A stretch of 64,000 nt of DNA from Hygrophila difformis (GCA_030278955.1 JAOANR010000009.1:41986245-42050244), one strand, 5' to 3'. Counted from the stretch's first letter, positions 21,131-33,684 are shown. Numbers and translations are program-made. Notes: generated by a model not told the origin, from the letters alone.

Positions 21131-23136
21131 CATTCCTTTCTGTTTAATCCCAAAAATTCTGACTTCTAATCCTCTTCTATATTGCATCAACCACATCTTA
21201 ATCCCATGGGTTAAGGTGTAATATTCCAATATTGCAATATAAGGCGTTATGCTGCCAAAATTTTGATTCTCCATTTTTCGCACTTAATAAATTGAACCCT
21301 CTAGTCATTAATAATTAATGATTATAATCAGCAATGATTAAATCAGTAATTATCATGATTAAAGGACCTTTGTTCAATTGTCATTAAAACATTTTTCTAT
21401 AAATAAACTCTTGATACCTTAAGCGGATAATCCGGACTATAATTAATTATGGTAGAAGGGATTATTTAAGCCATCAATTATGGATTGAATCCATAACCTC
21501 GTATGAGAAACCAATGTCTCTCATACAAGGTCTCCTATTCTATTTTATTTTCTTTTCTTTTCATTTGGACTTTTCGTGTTGTGTGAAACAACTAGTAAGG
21601 AATACATCAGACTAATGTTGGCGGGTGTTCCCACACGGATAAACTAGCTCGTATTCTGGGTATTGATTACTAATTGTTATTTTGCATGGTCTGGATAGTG
21701 GTCGGTGGAAGCCTTGGCGGTTCGTCCATCCGGGATTATAATAGCTGCTCAGCTAACTCCTATCCGGATACAGTTTTCTTTTCCTTATCTTAATTTTCAA
21801 ACCCAAATTCCAATCTGTAGTAAGAATCAGTTAACATCTGTCAATGCTAATTGATGATCATTGCAGAGAAGAAACATGTAGGTTTTTATAAAATCCGGAT
21901 CTGAGTGAGGGATAAATTCCTCAGTTATGACTTGTTTATATTCGGTCAAGGGTTGAATTTTGGGAAATTAGAAGCAGAGTCAGCGATTAGGTCTCACCTA
22001 GACCGAAAGGATCTGTGATTTAACTGAGAGTTCAGTACCTGTTTAGGGAATGGTTTTCAAACTCATTATTTTCCAAAATTGCTGTGTGTTAAGAATCTGG
22101 GATTAAACACTCCACCGAGATGGGATCTACTTGGATTCAAATACAGTGTAGTAGATAACCCTAGAGGAATAACACTCAGGCCTTGGTTATTTTCTAAGAT
22201 AGGGTTGAGTTCCTTTCAACTGTTATCCTCTTCTGCCAAAGCCTATTTTTGAGTCCTGAGTGAGTGCATCCGGAACGAACTAATTTATTAGTTCATTTCA
22301 TTAGTTTGTATCTCATAACCACCCGACGGGAAGTGAACACTGCGAGCGGTTCACCGAGATTAGGGAATTCTTGATTCAACTCGGTCATTCTGACTGGGGG
22401 CTGTCTTTTACTACCAGGGTCAGACTTTCAACACCTCCAAGTGATAGGATTTTAAATGCTTCCTTTATCGCTTTCTTTTAAATGCTTTCGTTAGAGGTCA
22501 CTTGGTTGTATCGAGAGTTGTGTAACTGTTACTAGGATCGATATTAAGGGATAGTTCAGGCTCGATTAGAATCTTTGGGTGTGACATGGGAGAATGATGG
22601 TAGTACTTGGCATTTCAACTAATGATCTGTCAGGTGTTGCTTGTCCACCACAGATGAAATAACATACCTTGGCCGGGGCAGTTACAAATCTATGGTATCT
22701 TAGAATTTGCGGTCTTAAGAACGTGTAAACTCATACTGTAAGTACCTGTCTGTTAAAGGGAACGTAGTACTGAGAGCATGAGAATTAGCTATCTGACAGT
22801 ATTACCCCAAACAAAGATCTGTGTATTAAAAACGGAAGTTTAATTATGCTTTATCTAAACCTTGTCCAATTTTTATTCTTTTCTCCATGTCCCTTCTATC
22901 CACTCTCTGAACCAGCTTCATAGTTAGCTTAGCGTACACTTTCATTGCTTTCATAGATGTTATTCATCTGCTTCTTCGTATAAATTTACCCGCTTTCTAG
23001 AATAGAATTAACATGCTTTGTAGATTAGATTTAAATGCTTTCATAGTTTAGCTTAAATTCAGTCAAGTAGATGATAGTTATTTCTCAAATTGATTGGAGC
23101 AATACGAATGGAAAATCTAGTAAAACGACGTGGGCC

Positions 23137-23217
23137 CTGCTTCTATCGCACATCCTCCAGTGAACGATCCGGTCTTACTATAAATTACTGCAATTTTTGA
23201 CACCGTGCGCTTTCGGG
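23137..23217 (+). promoter_or_regulatory. 81-bp invariant LTR block (B)
   Basis: Identical to 8574-8654. LTR B is the most diverged LTR here, so identity over 81 bp stands out. Confidence 0.75.
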
Positions 23218-23380
23218 CCACAGTTTCGTAACACGAGTAATAAAAACGTGACAACTTAAATATATCCATAATCCCAACTTCATCTTCATAAATTGGTTTC
23301 GTTAATAAAACCTAAACCGGAATTCAGTTCATTTATTTATTTCTGAAAATACTCGTGGTAGGAAATTGTCAAAAGTTTCA

Positions 23381-26300
23381 CCCTCCAGGACATTTTTTTC
23401 CCACGTTTTCGCAAGTCAATACTTCACTATCTAACACTTTATCAATGGACATGTACTGCCAACGCTTTTCCATATATCACCAATAGAAGTTACGAAACAC
23501 AATATCATAATAGAACCAAAGGTAAGATGATATGGTCAAATTGCATTGGGCTTAAATGCCATTTAAAGTTTTAAAAAAATTATAAAATAGAAAAAAATAG
23601 TACTATTCTCCTCACTATTTCAAAATTAAAATTCTTGAAAAGATAAACACAAAATTGTATGTTACTAAAAATAAAACCATTAAAAGATTATATTGCATGA
23701 GCTTGAATTCGTTATTCTTATTAAGATAATAGCCTGTCGAACACTCCCCAATTATCTCATTTGAATTTCAATTTCATTGAAGATGATCACCAGTCAAATC
23801 CCCTCTCAATGATCTCATTATCATATGCATTGATTTAAAAATCCCACTATTGCTCACATGAATAAATAGTACTTTCAAACGCATATCCCATATAAAATCA
23901 ATGTTTTACCATTTCCTTCTAATATAAAATTCCGAAAAGCCCAATGGTATTGAAGCCGAATTTCATTCCCAATTAAACAAAATAATTGCCAGTCAAACAC
24001 CCCCACTCACCAATGATCTCATTGGAATTTCAAATTCACTGAAGATGATCTCCAGTCGAACACACCACCTCATAATATTATTAGCATATGCATCGATTTA
24101 AAACGAAAAATCAAACTATTTGTACATAAATGAACAAAACTTTCAAAAGCATGTCACATATGAAATCAATATTTTACTATTTCATTCTAATATAAAATTG
24201 TGAGAAGCTCAATGACATTTAAACCCAATTTCATTCACAAATTAATCAAAATAATCCGGTAAAATTGGATTGATAAGATAATCGCCAATCGAACACCCCC
24301 TCCTACGATCTCATTATCATATGCATGGATTTAAAAGGAAAAGTCAACTATTTGCTTGCATTAATGAACAGTACTTTCAAAAGCATGTAACATCTAAAAT
24401 TAATGTTTTACAATTTCCTTCTAACATAAAATTCCGAGAAGCCAAATATCATTGAGGCGCAATTTCATTCACCAATTAATCAAAATGATCTAATCAAATC
24501 GCATTGATGAGATGATCGTCATTCAAATACCCCCCTCCCCCGGCCCAATTTATCTCATTGAAGTTTCAATTTCATTGAAGATGATCGCCAGTCAAACGCC
24601 CCCTCCCCCAATGATCTCATTATCATATGGATTGATTTAAACTGAAAAATCCAACTACATGCTTACATGAATAAACAGTACTTTCAAAAGCCTAATTTAT
24701 TATAATTAATATACATCAAAATATTATAATCCCATACAAATATCTTAAAGGACAACGCTCCATATTATTTTATTTGATTATAATTTTAATAATACTATAC
24801 TTTAATGAAAATATACTTTATATCATTAACCTACATAAATTGCATCATTAAATCATATAAATGCATAATTGATTGGTATTAGTAAACGATATTTTAGAAC
24901 AATATTTGATCCATTATTTTGCAATGTGTTAGAATTTGAATAAATATTTCTATTTCTTTTTGGTCTTACAATTTCGAATAAATCCTAAAAGAACCGCGTA
25001 AAATTATTGAATTTCTTTTTGGGTTTTAATATTGTATAAGTTAATAATTTAAACCGGTATTATTGCATAGAGCCCAGCAAAATACATATTTTAATATTTG
25101 TTGATTATTATAATTATCATCATGGTCCTATAACATAACTTATACACCTGAATTATGGACCTACAAATACATGGAGACAATATAAAAAAGCTAAAAAAAA
25201 TAGAGATATTGAGAGAATTTAAATATATTAACAAATATGTTAACGAAACAAATTTGTGCATATATTTAAAGTTAGATAAATAATAAAAGAATAAAAGTAC
25301 ATACTTTATTTTTGTGCATATATTTAAACTAATAAAAATACTTGTGCATATATTAAAAGTCGAATACAAAAATAAAATAATTTTAGAACACAATGGAATA
25401 TCGTTGTAAAACCAATATGTTGCAATAGATAATATTATAATTATAAAAATATGTGACTCGAAACAAAAAAATTTATTGCTGGAAATAAAATATGTTTAGG
25501 ACATTAAAAGAATGAACATAATATGGTACGTAGAATTATAATTTTAAGTAACTTATTTTATTCCTTTGCCTTGGCATATATTAGAATTTATTTTAAATAT
25601 ATTGAAAAATAATTTAAAATACATGGAGATGGGTGACTCAAAAAATGAAATTATTATAAGATTGATTTAACCAATGTGTAGAGGATAAGATTGATAAGAT
25701 GATAAAGATAATCATGAATTTATAGTCCCATATAAAATTATAAATTGTGTTTTAGTATTAAATAAATTTAAGTGTTGTGTAAGTTACATGACGAGACTTT
25801 ATTGAGAAATGCATTACATCATCAAATATTCCCAATGTCATTTCCAAGGATAATGATCATTTTTTGGGAAAATATATTTTAATTTTGAATATATTTAATT
25901 TCAATGGATGAATTATATATATATCAGGTTCATTTTATTATCTATGTATTATCCAAACTAAATTAAAATACAACTCAATTTAAAAATGAACTGCTATCCA
26001 TTATGGAATATATAGTTCATCGAAGCTAACTTGGTGTTGAAGCTTCAAAAATTTTCAACTAATATGTTAAAACCCAAGACAAACTTAAACTAAATTAAAT
26101 ACCCAAAGTTGATGAGTTAGACATCCTCTACAATTTTATGAATGCTAGATACCAAGAGTTCTCAGCAAAAAAGACAAACGAATTGGAATTTTTTTTGATA
26201 AACATTGACACTGTGTGGAAGTCCAAGCCACACAAATTACAAAGAGGGATAAAGGGGGGATAGGGGCTGAGTGAGATAAACGAATTGGAACTTGAATGGA

Positions 26301-26746
26301 CAATCAGAGCAAATTAAATTACATTTCGTTTAGATTTGGAAAATATGTCAAGAGATGTTGAATTGTAATTGGATTGTCTAACAATATATTATATTTTTAT
26401 TATATTTATCAATATAATAATATAATGATCGTTTATATAATCATTTTAAATTTTATATTATTCCATTTGACCTTTATAATTATGTAAAAAATATAATTTA
26501 TACATAAATAAATTAAAAGCGTCAATGTATAAATACAATGTACTTATTAAAAGAACATAGACAAATATTATGTTTAAAAAAACAAATAGTACCGATTATA
26601 TTTATTAAATTAATATGGATGGAATACAAATAATAATGAATGTGTATATTAATTGACGTTTGAATAATCCGAATAAATCATTAACGGATAACAATAAATA
26701 CACAAATTTTGTTGCGTTGACCCAACATTTTTCAAGAAAATAAATA
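23381..26746. other. AT-rich flank without recognisable genes
   Basis: No long open frame and no recognisable protein. It contains the diverged tandem repeat at 23690-24720, a threefold TTGTGCATATATT motif at about 25255-25360, and otherwise AT-rich sequence. Confidence 0.5.
23690..24720. repeat. Diverged tandem repeat, about 3.5 units of 235-310 bp
   Basis: The phrases ACTTTCAAAAGCATG (about 23873, 24137, 24370, 24678) and GATGATC-CCAGTC-AACACCCC recur in order with unequal spacing. Units share most bases but carry many substitutions. Not coding. It could be satellite-like or the interior of an old unrecognised element. Confidence 0.6.
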
Positions 26747-27006
26747 CTTCCTCCGTTCTCATATAATTGTTCCATTTGCATAGTAGTTACTATTAATTGA
26801 GTAACTTTGATCAATTTTTTTGGCATAGTTATATAAGATAAAACATAGTCAAGTGAGATCTTGTTAGATTCGTCTAATCACGTAGTTTTATAATATTATT
26901 TTTTTATAATTTTTACTTATATATACTTTGAGTTATTGACATCTAAAAATGTGTCTTGGACTGCGTAAAATGCATGATGGGAGCAATTATATGAGAACAG
27001 AGGAAG
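26747..27006. mobile_element. Stowaway MITE 1
   Basis: A 260-bp element with terminal inverted repeats CTTCCTCCGTTCTCATATAA and TTATATGAGAACAGAGGAAG, flanked by TA on both sides. The CTCCCTCCGT-type ends and TA duplication are the Stowaway (Tc1/mariner-derived) signature. It shares its site with the MITE at 37346-37605, inside a duplicated segment. Confidence 0.9.
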
Positions 27007-28309
27007 TATAATTTATAAGGTACATATATAGATAGGAACAAACATCCAAAGGTACATTGGAAGTTTTAATTATAATAGAAATATGTATGGATGTATATAT
27101 ATAATTGTAAAGGTATACTACCTCCGTCTCAGTATATTTGTTACGGATGGTTTTTTGGCACTATTCACTGTTTAACTTTGATTTGAATTTTTATCATGGC
27201 TATGTAAGAAAAAACATAGTCAAGTGAGATATCGTTAGATTCGTCTAATATTGTAATTTTAGACAATTAACTTTTTTATAACTTTTCGTTATACAAAATT
27301 TAAGTTATTAACCATTAAAAATGTGTATCGGCATATGTAACGCCCCGAAAATTCAAACCTGATTTTCGGAAGCGTTACCGCTGTATTAACTATCCTAAAC
27401 TAGTGGCCAGCTAATTTAAAATAGCTAGTACAACACTGGGTAAACCTAAAGTGATCATCTGATTAATCCGGTTTAATGCAGAAGCCATAAATAAATTAAA
27501 AACACATAGGCACATAAAATGTCACCCAATAATAATCAATTAATGGTCCCAGCGACCCATCCAGGCTACAAGCCTCCCAACAACATACCAATATCTCAAA
27601 CAGGGCTACCAGCCCAAAGCTATAAATCACATAAGGCCACCGGCCGACGGAAAGTAGATCCTAGGCACACAGGCCTCAACTAGCATAAAATCCAAGTCAT
27701 AATACGCAATAGAGAATCACATAATCACATAAGATAAGCATAAAAGTCCTATCTATGTGATCTCTCAATACCCCCAAACCCAGTCATGCTCCAGCGCCTC
27801 CAGCAAGATCTATAAAACAGACAAAAGCAAAGGGGGTCAGTACAACGTACTGAGCAAGGCTACGAGCCGGGGAGTAAGGGAAAACAGAACCACATCTCAA
27901 GTAGTAAATATAGGTGATAAATAAACATATTAATAACGGCAGAATATAAATAAAGCAGTTAAACACCACACCGTCCCATACCGGTGCTTCAACCACGATC
28001 ATACAATTGACATAAATAAATCATCACACCGTCCCATACCGGTGCTTCAACCACAGACATACAATTTATGCACGTGATGCATGGCCTAACATACACCTAT
28101 CTACCCTATATGCAAATGCAAATGAATATGCCTAGCCGGCAACCTAAACCCGGGCGGTATGAACCCACGGGTGAGGATATCATCAACTCCAACCCGTTAC
28201 AGGGTAACATACACCATCCCCGCAGGGACCACAGGCATCACAGCCCAATCACAGGCATAACAGCCAAATCACAGGCATCGCAGCCAAATCACAGGCATCA
28301 CAGCCTAAT

Positions 28310-28800
28310 AATCACCCCGTAGGGCCATCGGGACTCAACAACACCGGTAAAGGCTGCCCGATCAGACATTTCCAATATGTCCATCCATCCATAATGCAAT
28401 ACCATGCATTATAATAACCAGCCCAAAAGGGCCAACAGGAATAACAACCAATAATCCACCCCGCAGGGTCATCGGGACTCAACAACAGCGGTAAAGGCTG
28501 CCCGATCAGACATTTCCAATATGTCCATCCATCCATAATGCATTACCATGCATTATAATAACCAGCCCAAAAGGGTCAACATGAATAACAACAATAATCC
28601 ACCCCGCAGGGTCATCGGGACTCAACAACACCGGTAAAGGCTGGCCGATCGATCATTTCCAATATGTTCGTCATCTCATAATGCAATATCATGCATTATA
28701 ATAACCACCCCAAAAGGGTAACAGATATAACAGTCAATAATACACCCCGCAGGGCCATCGGGACTCAACAACACCTGTGAAGGTTGCCCGATCTATCATA
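28310..28800. repeat. Tandem repeat in the Tekay LTR, about 142-bp unit
   Basis: The phrase CACCCCGCAGGG-CATCGGGACTCAACAACA recurs at about 28313, 28456, 28598 and 28741, with an inner near-palindrome around ATGCA-TACCATGCAT. The copy in the other LTR is at about 34661-35149. Open frames through it are chance products. Confidence 0.75.
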
Positions 28801-29169
28801 AATATCATAACAACCCATCGGGTTAATAACCGTCAATTCCAATGCAATAACATGCATATGACAATACAGTGATATTCAAGCACCTAGACACTAGGTTCGC
28901 ATGCTTCTCAACATATATGGAATTCAATACATAGCCCCCTAGGCTAAGCATTAATGATATAATAATTCAACAGTTTCCCTAAGCAATTCAACAACCCCCA
29001 CGGGCCAATTGATTAACCCACGGTTTACCAATAACATTTGGGGAAGTCATAACAATAATTGGTGCAAAGAAAACATCATTATATGATCAAAATCGCACAA
29101 AAAAGGGCCAAACAAGGCATTTCTGCGCTCACTGCGCACCCGCGCGCGTAAAACGCGTGACATACGCAG

Positions 29170-29548
29170 CCCAGTACTGTAGCGATTACTGTAGCAATTA
29201 CTGTAGCGATTACTGTAGCGAGTTACTGCGGTAACTACTGTAGCGAGTTACTGCGGTAACTACTGTACAAGTTACTGTGGTGGTTACTGTTCAAATTACC
29301 GTGGTAATTACTGTTCAAATTAACGTGGTAATTACTGTGGCGAATTACTGCGGTAACTACGCGAGTTACTGCGGTAACTACTGTACAGTTACTGTAGTGG
29401 TTACTGTTCAAATTACCGTGGTAATTACTGTTCAAATTACCGTGGTAATTACTGTGGCGAATTACTGCGGTAACTACGCGAGTTACCGCGGTAACTACTG
29501 TACAGTTACTGTAGCAGTACTGTAGCAGTTACTGTAGCAGTTACTGTT
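29170..29548. repeat. ACTGTAGC / AGTTACCGCGGTAACT minisatellite in the Tekay LTR
   Basis: Short units ATTACTGTAGC, CAAATTACCGTGGTA and AGTTACTGCGGTAACT repeat for 380 bp. AGTTACCGCGGTAACT is a perfect 16-bp palindrome. The matching block in the other LTR is 35520-35908 and has one more 11-bp unit. Confidence 0.85.
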
Positions 29549-30421
29549 CATCGTCTTCTCCGATTTTCCAATCGGTTTTCCGGCGATTTCGCCGGAATCT
29601 GACCCCCAAATACCCCCCAAACACGTAATTTAAGCAATATAATCCCTTGCCTTGGATGTAGACGAGTCTCCAAGCTCCTCTCCTCAACCTCCAAGCTTCC
29701 AATCTACAATTCCAAGCCTATATTGCAAGAATCAAGCTCCAAACATCAAAAATTCATCCAAGAACATGAGTTCTACAACATGAAATCCATTGGAAGCTCA
29801 AAAACTGAAATTACCACCACAAAACAAGCTCAAGAACTGACCTCAAGCTCCTTCTTCACTACTTTGAGCTCCAAACAAAGATTCAACACCAATACCAAGC
29901 AAATCTACAAAAATTCCAACCCAAACCCTTCAATCCCGCCACCATCATAACACCCTCCAAAATCCACTTCAAACTTCACTAAAACATGAAATAGATAGTG
30001 GAAATTACTTACCTCATGTTATACTATGAATTCCCCACTTGATTTGGCCCTAAAATCTCCAATTTCTCAAGAGCTTGAAGATCCCCAATTTGGCTCTTGC
30101 ATAGTGACGGGAATGGGGTGGGTTTTTTGGAGTGAAATGGGTTCCCAACCCAAAAATCTGATTTTTAACACTCCAAGGGAACCCGGGTCGGGTCATGGGT
30201 CTCGGGTCGGGTCGGAATGTGGGTTAAAAGGGTTACACCACTTGTCTTGACCACATTGCACCCATTTGAGCACTTGACTCTTATTATCTTGTGAGTTGAA
30301 CTCACATATTCCCCCACTTAAATCTTCATTCACCTACAAAATAATCCACATACCAAGTCTTTTGTTAATTAACCATAACTAAATTAAATTAATTATGAGT
30401 TAATTAAATCGGGTCATTACA

Positions 30422-30436
30422 TTCCTCCCCCCTTAC
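30422..30436 (-). other. Polypurine tract of the Tekay/Del element
   Basis: On the minus strand GTAAGGGGGGAGGAA directly precedes the LTR start TGTAATG. This is the expected plus-strand primer. Confidence 0.85.
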
Positions 30437-30507
30437 GATCATTTCGCCCCCGAAATGCATGTTCAAGAACATGATCAAAAATAAAAACAAGGGGGAAAAA
30501 TGTTACC

Positions 30508-31141
30508 TCAAGGCAACGAGGTCAAGTCCAATTCCGGGTACTTCAGCTTCATATGCTCCTCAGTTTCCCAAGTAGCATCTTCAGCTCCATGCCTAGACCA
30601 CAGCACCTTAACCATCGGGATGGTTTTGTGCCTCAGAACCCTTTTCCTTTGCATCAATCACCCGAACTGGATACTCCTCATACTCAAGACTTGCATCCAA
30701 CTCAATCTCATCAGGCTGGATAATCTTAGATGGGTCAGATACGAACTTTCGAAGTTGAGAAACATGAAAGACATCATGAGCTCGACCCACTTCAGCTGGT
30801 AAAGCCAACCTATAAGCCACTTTACCAACTCTCTCCACAATTTCATAGGGTCCAATGTATCTCGGGCTCAGCTTGCCCTTTTTACCGAACCGGCGTACCC
30901 CTTTCATAGGCGATACCCGCAGTAACACCCTATCACCAACCTCAAACTCTACATCTCGACGAGCTAAATCAGCATAGCTCCACTGTCTGTCCTGAACCTC
31001 TTTCATTCGATCCTTGATGATCTTCACCAACTCGATTGTCTGCTCAATCATCTCAAGACCCACATTCACCTTATCTGTTGGATCATTCCAACATAATGGA
31101 CTCCTACACTTTCTCCCATACAATGCCTCGGAGGGAGCCAC
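30508..31141 (-). pseudogene. pol: Tekay/Del integrase C-terminus with chromodomain, frameshifted
   Basis: The frame 31141-30608 reads APSEALYGRKCRSPLCWND, then RRDVEFEVGDRVLLRVSPMK, GKLSPRYIGPYEIVERVGKV and LRKFVSDPS, a typical Del/Tekay C-terminal integrase. One extra base near 30637 shifts the frame; the chromodomain (VKVLWSRHGAEDATWETEE) continues in another frame to a TGA at 30510-30508. Chromodomains direct integration to heterochromatin. The integrase zinc finger and DDE core are not present upstream. Confidence 0.85.
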
Positions 31142-31840
31142 TAGATTTTCAAAACATGAACTACCGCTTCCGTCTCCAAATCATGCGTCGGGTAGTTCTA
31201 TTGATCACCTTCTCATTCTGCATCAACACACCACCCAAACCTTTAAGTGAGGTGTTGGTCAAAACTTCGTACTCACCTGACTCATGAGGTAGAGTCAATA
31301 AAAATGCCTTTGTCATTACATTCTTCAAATGTTCGAACGCCTGCTTACAATCATCATCCCACTGGAATTTATCATCGTTACAGAACAATCTCATCCGAGG
31401 TCTAGCAATGCTAGAAAATCCCTTAATAAACCTACTGTAGTAACCAACAAGATCCAAGAAACTTCGGATCTTCCCCACATTCTTCGGGACTTGCCATTTA
31501 AATACAGCTTTTACCTTAGCAGGATCAACAGACATACCATTACCGGAAATAATGTGCCCCCGAAAAGACACACTTTCCAACCAAAATTCACATTTGGAGA
31601 GTTTAGCATACAGCTTATGCTCTCATAATGTATTCAAAACTGTTCTCAAGTGACCCGCATGTGCCTCACGCGTCGGCGAATAAACCATAATATCATCTAT
31701 GAACACAACCACGCACACGGCCAGCAGGGGATGTAATGCCCTATACATGAGATCCATGAAGATCGCTAGTGCGTTAGTCAAACCAAAAGACATGACCGGG
31801 AATTCAAATGTCCTCAACAAGTCCTGAACGCTATCTTAGG
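31142..31840 (-). pseudogene. pol: Tekay/Del reverse transcriptase fragments
   Basis: 31820-31623 has [20 protein letters not shown] and the catalytic [11 protein letters not shown]. 31580-31161 continues with the thumb (SVSFRGHIISGNGMSVDPAK, then KVGKIRSFLDLVGYYSRFIK-like text) and the start of the RNase H tether. Around 31161 it jumps directly to integrase C-terminal sequence, so RNase H and most of the integrase have been deleted. The first domain is only partly present. Confidence 0.8.
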
Positions 31841-32110
31841 CCTATCAGCCTCCGCCACCCTTATCTGGTGGTAGCCCAATCTCAAATCAATCTTACTGAA
31901 TACACTGGCCCCTCTCAACTAATCAAACAGATTCTCAATCCAAGGTAAATGGTACTTGTTTTTCCCGTGATTCGGTTCAAACCTCTGGAATCGATGAGCA
32001 TCCTCATCGATCCCTCTTCTTATTAATAAACAAAACAGGAGTTCCCCAATGCGAGCTATTCGGCTAGATATACCCCTTATTAGTAAGCTCAATCACTGAT
32101 CCCTCAACTC

Positions 32111-32841
32111 CTACAATTCAGAAGAAGCCATACGATAAGAAGCCCAAGAAATAGGAGCTGCATCAGACATCAGCTCAATAGTAAAATCAATCTCCCGAAC
32201 AGGTGGGAGACCAGGAATTTCACCGGGATAGACATCCCCGAACTCAGATACAACAGGGACATTCGAAGAAGCAGAAAATTCTGCTCGAAGATCCCTCATC
32301 TGCCACAGGGAAAGAGAACAACCCCTGCGCATCAGGTCACACAACAAAGCAACAGAAACCACACCAATAACAGGTGGAATCAACGGATGTCGATAAGAAA
32401 CACAGTTACCCAAAGAATCCAAAAAGGATATTCGTGGAACACCACAATCAATCACAGCACGATGGCAAACAGCCAATCCATGCCCAATAGTACGTCAAAA
32501 CCAGCCGGGCTAAAGACCACCAGGTCAGCCCTGAATTCACGACTCTCGATGCTCAACACAGCATCTTGCATCAAATGATCACTTCGAATATTATCACCCG
32601 AAGGTAAAGAAACAAGCATCTGGTAGGGCGCCAATGATCCTACTCCATGCTCTCGCACAAATCGCAAAGCCACTAAAGAACACGAGGCTTCCGAATTGCA
32701 CAGTACTAAGGCAGAATGATTCGCAGCAGTAGTAGCATTTACTCCATGCTTACGAATGAAATTTAGAGTCTCAAATGAACATAAGACTCCAGAATCAAAC
32801 ACAATAACAGCAACACAAAATGCGACATAAATAATTCCCAT
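32111..32841 (-). pseudogene. pol: Tekay/Del protease and start of RT, mutated
   Basis: 32841-32452 encodes a retropepsin-like region that ends in the family motif FDVLLGMDWL, but the active-site triplet reads DSGV, not the usual D-S/T-G-A/T. The segment around it appears twice in tandem (NFIRKHGV and RFVREHGV). 32476-32111 gives the RT entry GEIPGLPPVREIDFTIELM. No gag is found between here and the primer site at 33681. Confidence 0.7.
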
Positions 32842-33668
32842 ATCAGGGAAACGGGTTTATCTCTCAACCAGAGAGTCAAGAAGAAACACATATGATACAT
32901 GAATGACACACATGCCATAACGTTCTCCAATCAACGTAACTTTTCCATCACATAAAAACAACATACTAGGAAGTCCCCTAGTTCGGACTCGCCCTAGTGA
33001 TATCGGCCCCCTTCACGTTACCGATCTTTCCATGCAGAACAGTCACCTTGCCTCGTCTTACTCGACAAGCATTCAACGCCAGTGTCAATTCAATGCCACT
33101 TCACATTATTATTCTTTCTAACCAAATCCGACTATACCCTCACTGGCATAGCCTCGAAATGGTTTCCACCATCCTTCGGATGCAGGCGGACTGCAAATAT
33201 CTATATCACCCCAGTGGGTTATCGTAGTAGGGAGATTTTCTCAGTACCCTATTTCACTCTCGAGGGTACGTCAAACCCATCTGAACACCATTCAGCACAT
33301 TGATCCAGCTTGGATCGCTATTCGAATAGCCCAGGCTTCCATGAGGCCTTTCCAAACTACTCATCCAACTTAGATTACAACATCAACAAACAGTGTTAGC
33401 AGAAATCACCAATCATATACAAAGCAGTATATATAAACGACAAAATTAAATAACCGATCAAAAGTCATTCATAGTCCTCAATGACTGTGAGATAACAAGG
33501 ATCCTGACTGGAGTACCATGGTTTCCTCACAGTTCCCCAACTGTGAATTAACCTGGTGTCCGTAGAAATAATCAGATATAGTAAAAATGCAATTCTATGC
33601 TATATGTACCCCACACACAGCTCACCACCTATGTCTACACAAGTTTTAATAAGATAAAAGAGCACACA
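32842..33668 (-). other. Tekay/Del leader with gag missing
   Basis: About 830 bp between the primer site and the protease remnant. No capsid domain or zinc knuckle is readable in any frame. Some of the sequence is probably leader; gag has been deleted or replaced. Confidence 0.5.
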
Positions 33669-33681
33669 GGCTCTGATACCA
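33669..33681 (-). other. Primer binding site, tRNA-Met type
   Basis: The minus strand reads TGGTATCAGAGCC, three bases from the LTR end. This is the common initiator-Met primer site of plant chromoviruses. Confidence 0.9.
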
Positions 33682-33684
33682 CTC

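Larger units (their letters stand above)
8817..23380 (+). mobile_element. Athila-like unit B: gag-pol, F-box slot and 3' LTR
   Basis: The internal order gag, PR, RT, RH, IN, hairpin 1, palindromes, promoter, F-box gene, 3' region and LTR is complete on the 3' side. On the 5' side it is joined to the LTR of element A without a primer binding site. LTR B (19242-23380) is strongly diverged from LTR A, so the two are not a pair from one insertion. Most likely a recombinant or truncated copy. The right flank begins CCCTC; no matching target duplication can be tested. Confidence 0.7.
19242..23380 (+). mobile_element. LTR of unit B (about 4.1 kb)
   Basis: TGATAATGGCC to AAAAGTTTCA. It has only one copy of the LTR-end unit, where A and R have two. 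It lacks about 370 bp present in LTR A (7320-6960 region), joined at TTTTTAT (about 21893). It contains array 1 (19550-19885), a TATA box at 19953, array 2 (20585-21130) and the invariant block (23137-23217). Confidence 0.8.
27336..30421 (-). mobile_element. 3' LTR of the Tekay/Del element
   Basis: 3086 bp. In the element's sense it starts TGTAATGACCCG and ends TTCGGGGCGTTACA. It contains the roughly 142-bp tandem repeat at 28310-28800 and the ACTGTAGC minisatellite at 29170-29548. It differs from the other LTR by scattered single bases and a net 11 bp. Confidence 0.9.

Noticed and set aside
4394..23380. LTR A and LTR B as the pair of one complete element
   Set aside because: They belong to different sequence types, with a large deletion in B and changed palindrome arms, and there is no primer site next to LTR A.
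28068..28322. 84-residue frame in the Tekay LTR (and its twin at 34417-34671)
   Set aside because: It lies in the LTR and is driven by ATCACAGGCATCACAGCC-type repeats; no domain.
29235..29525. Asn/Val/Thr-rich frames in the Tekay LTR
   Set aside because: Direct translation of the ACTGTAGC minisatellite on both strands.
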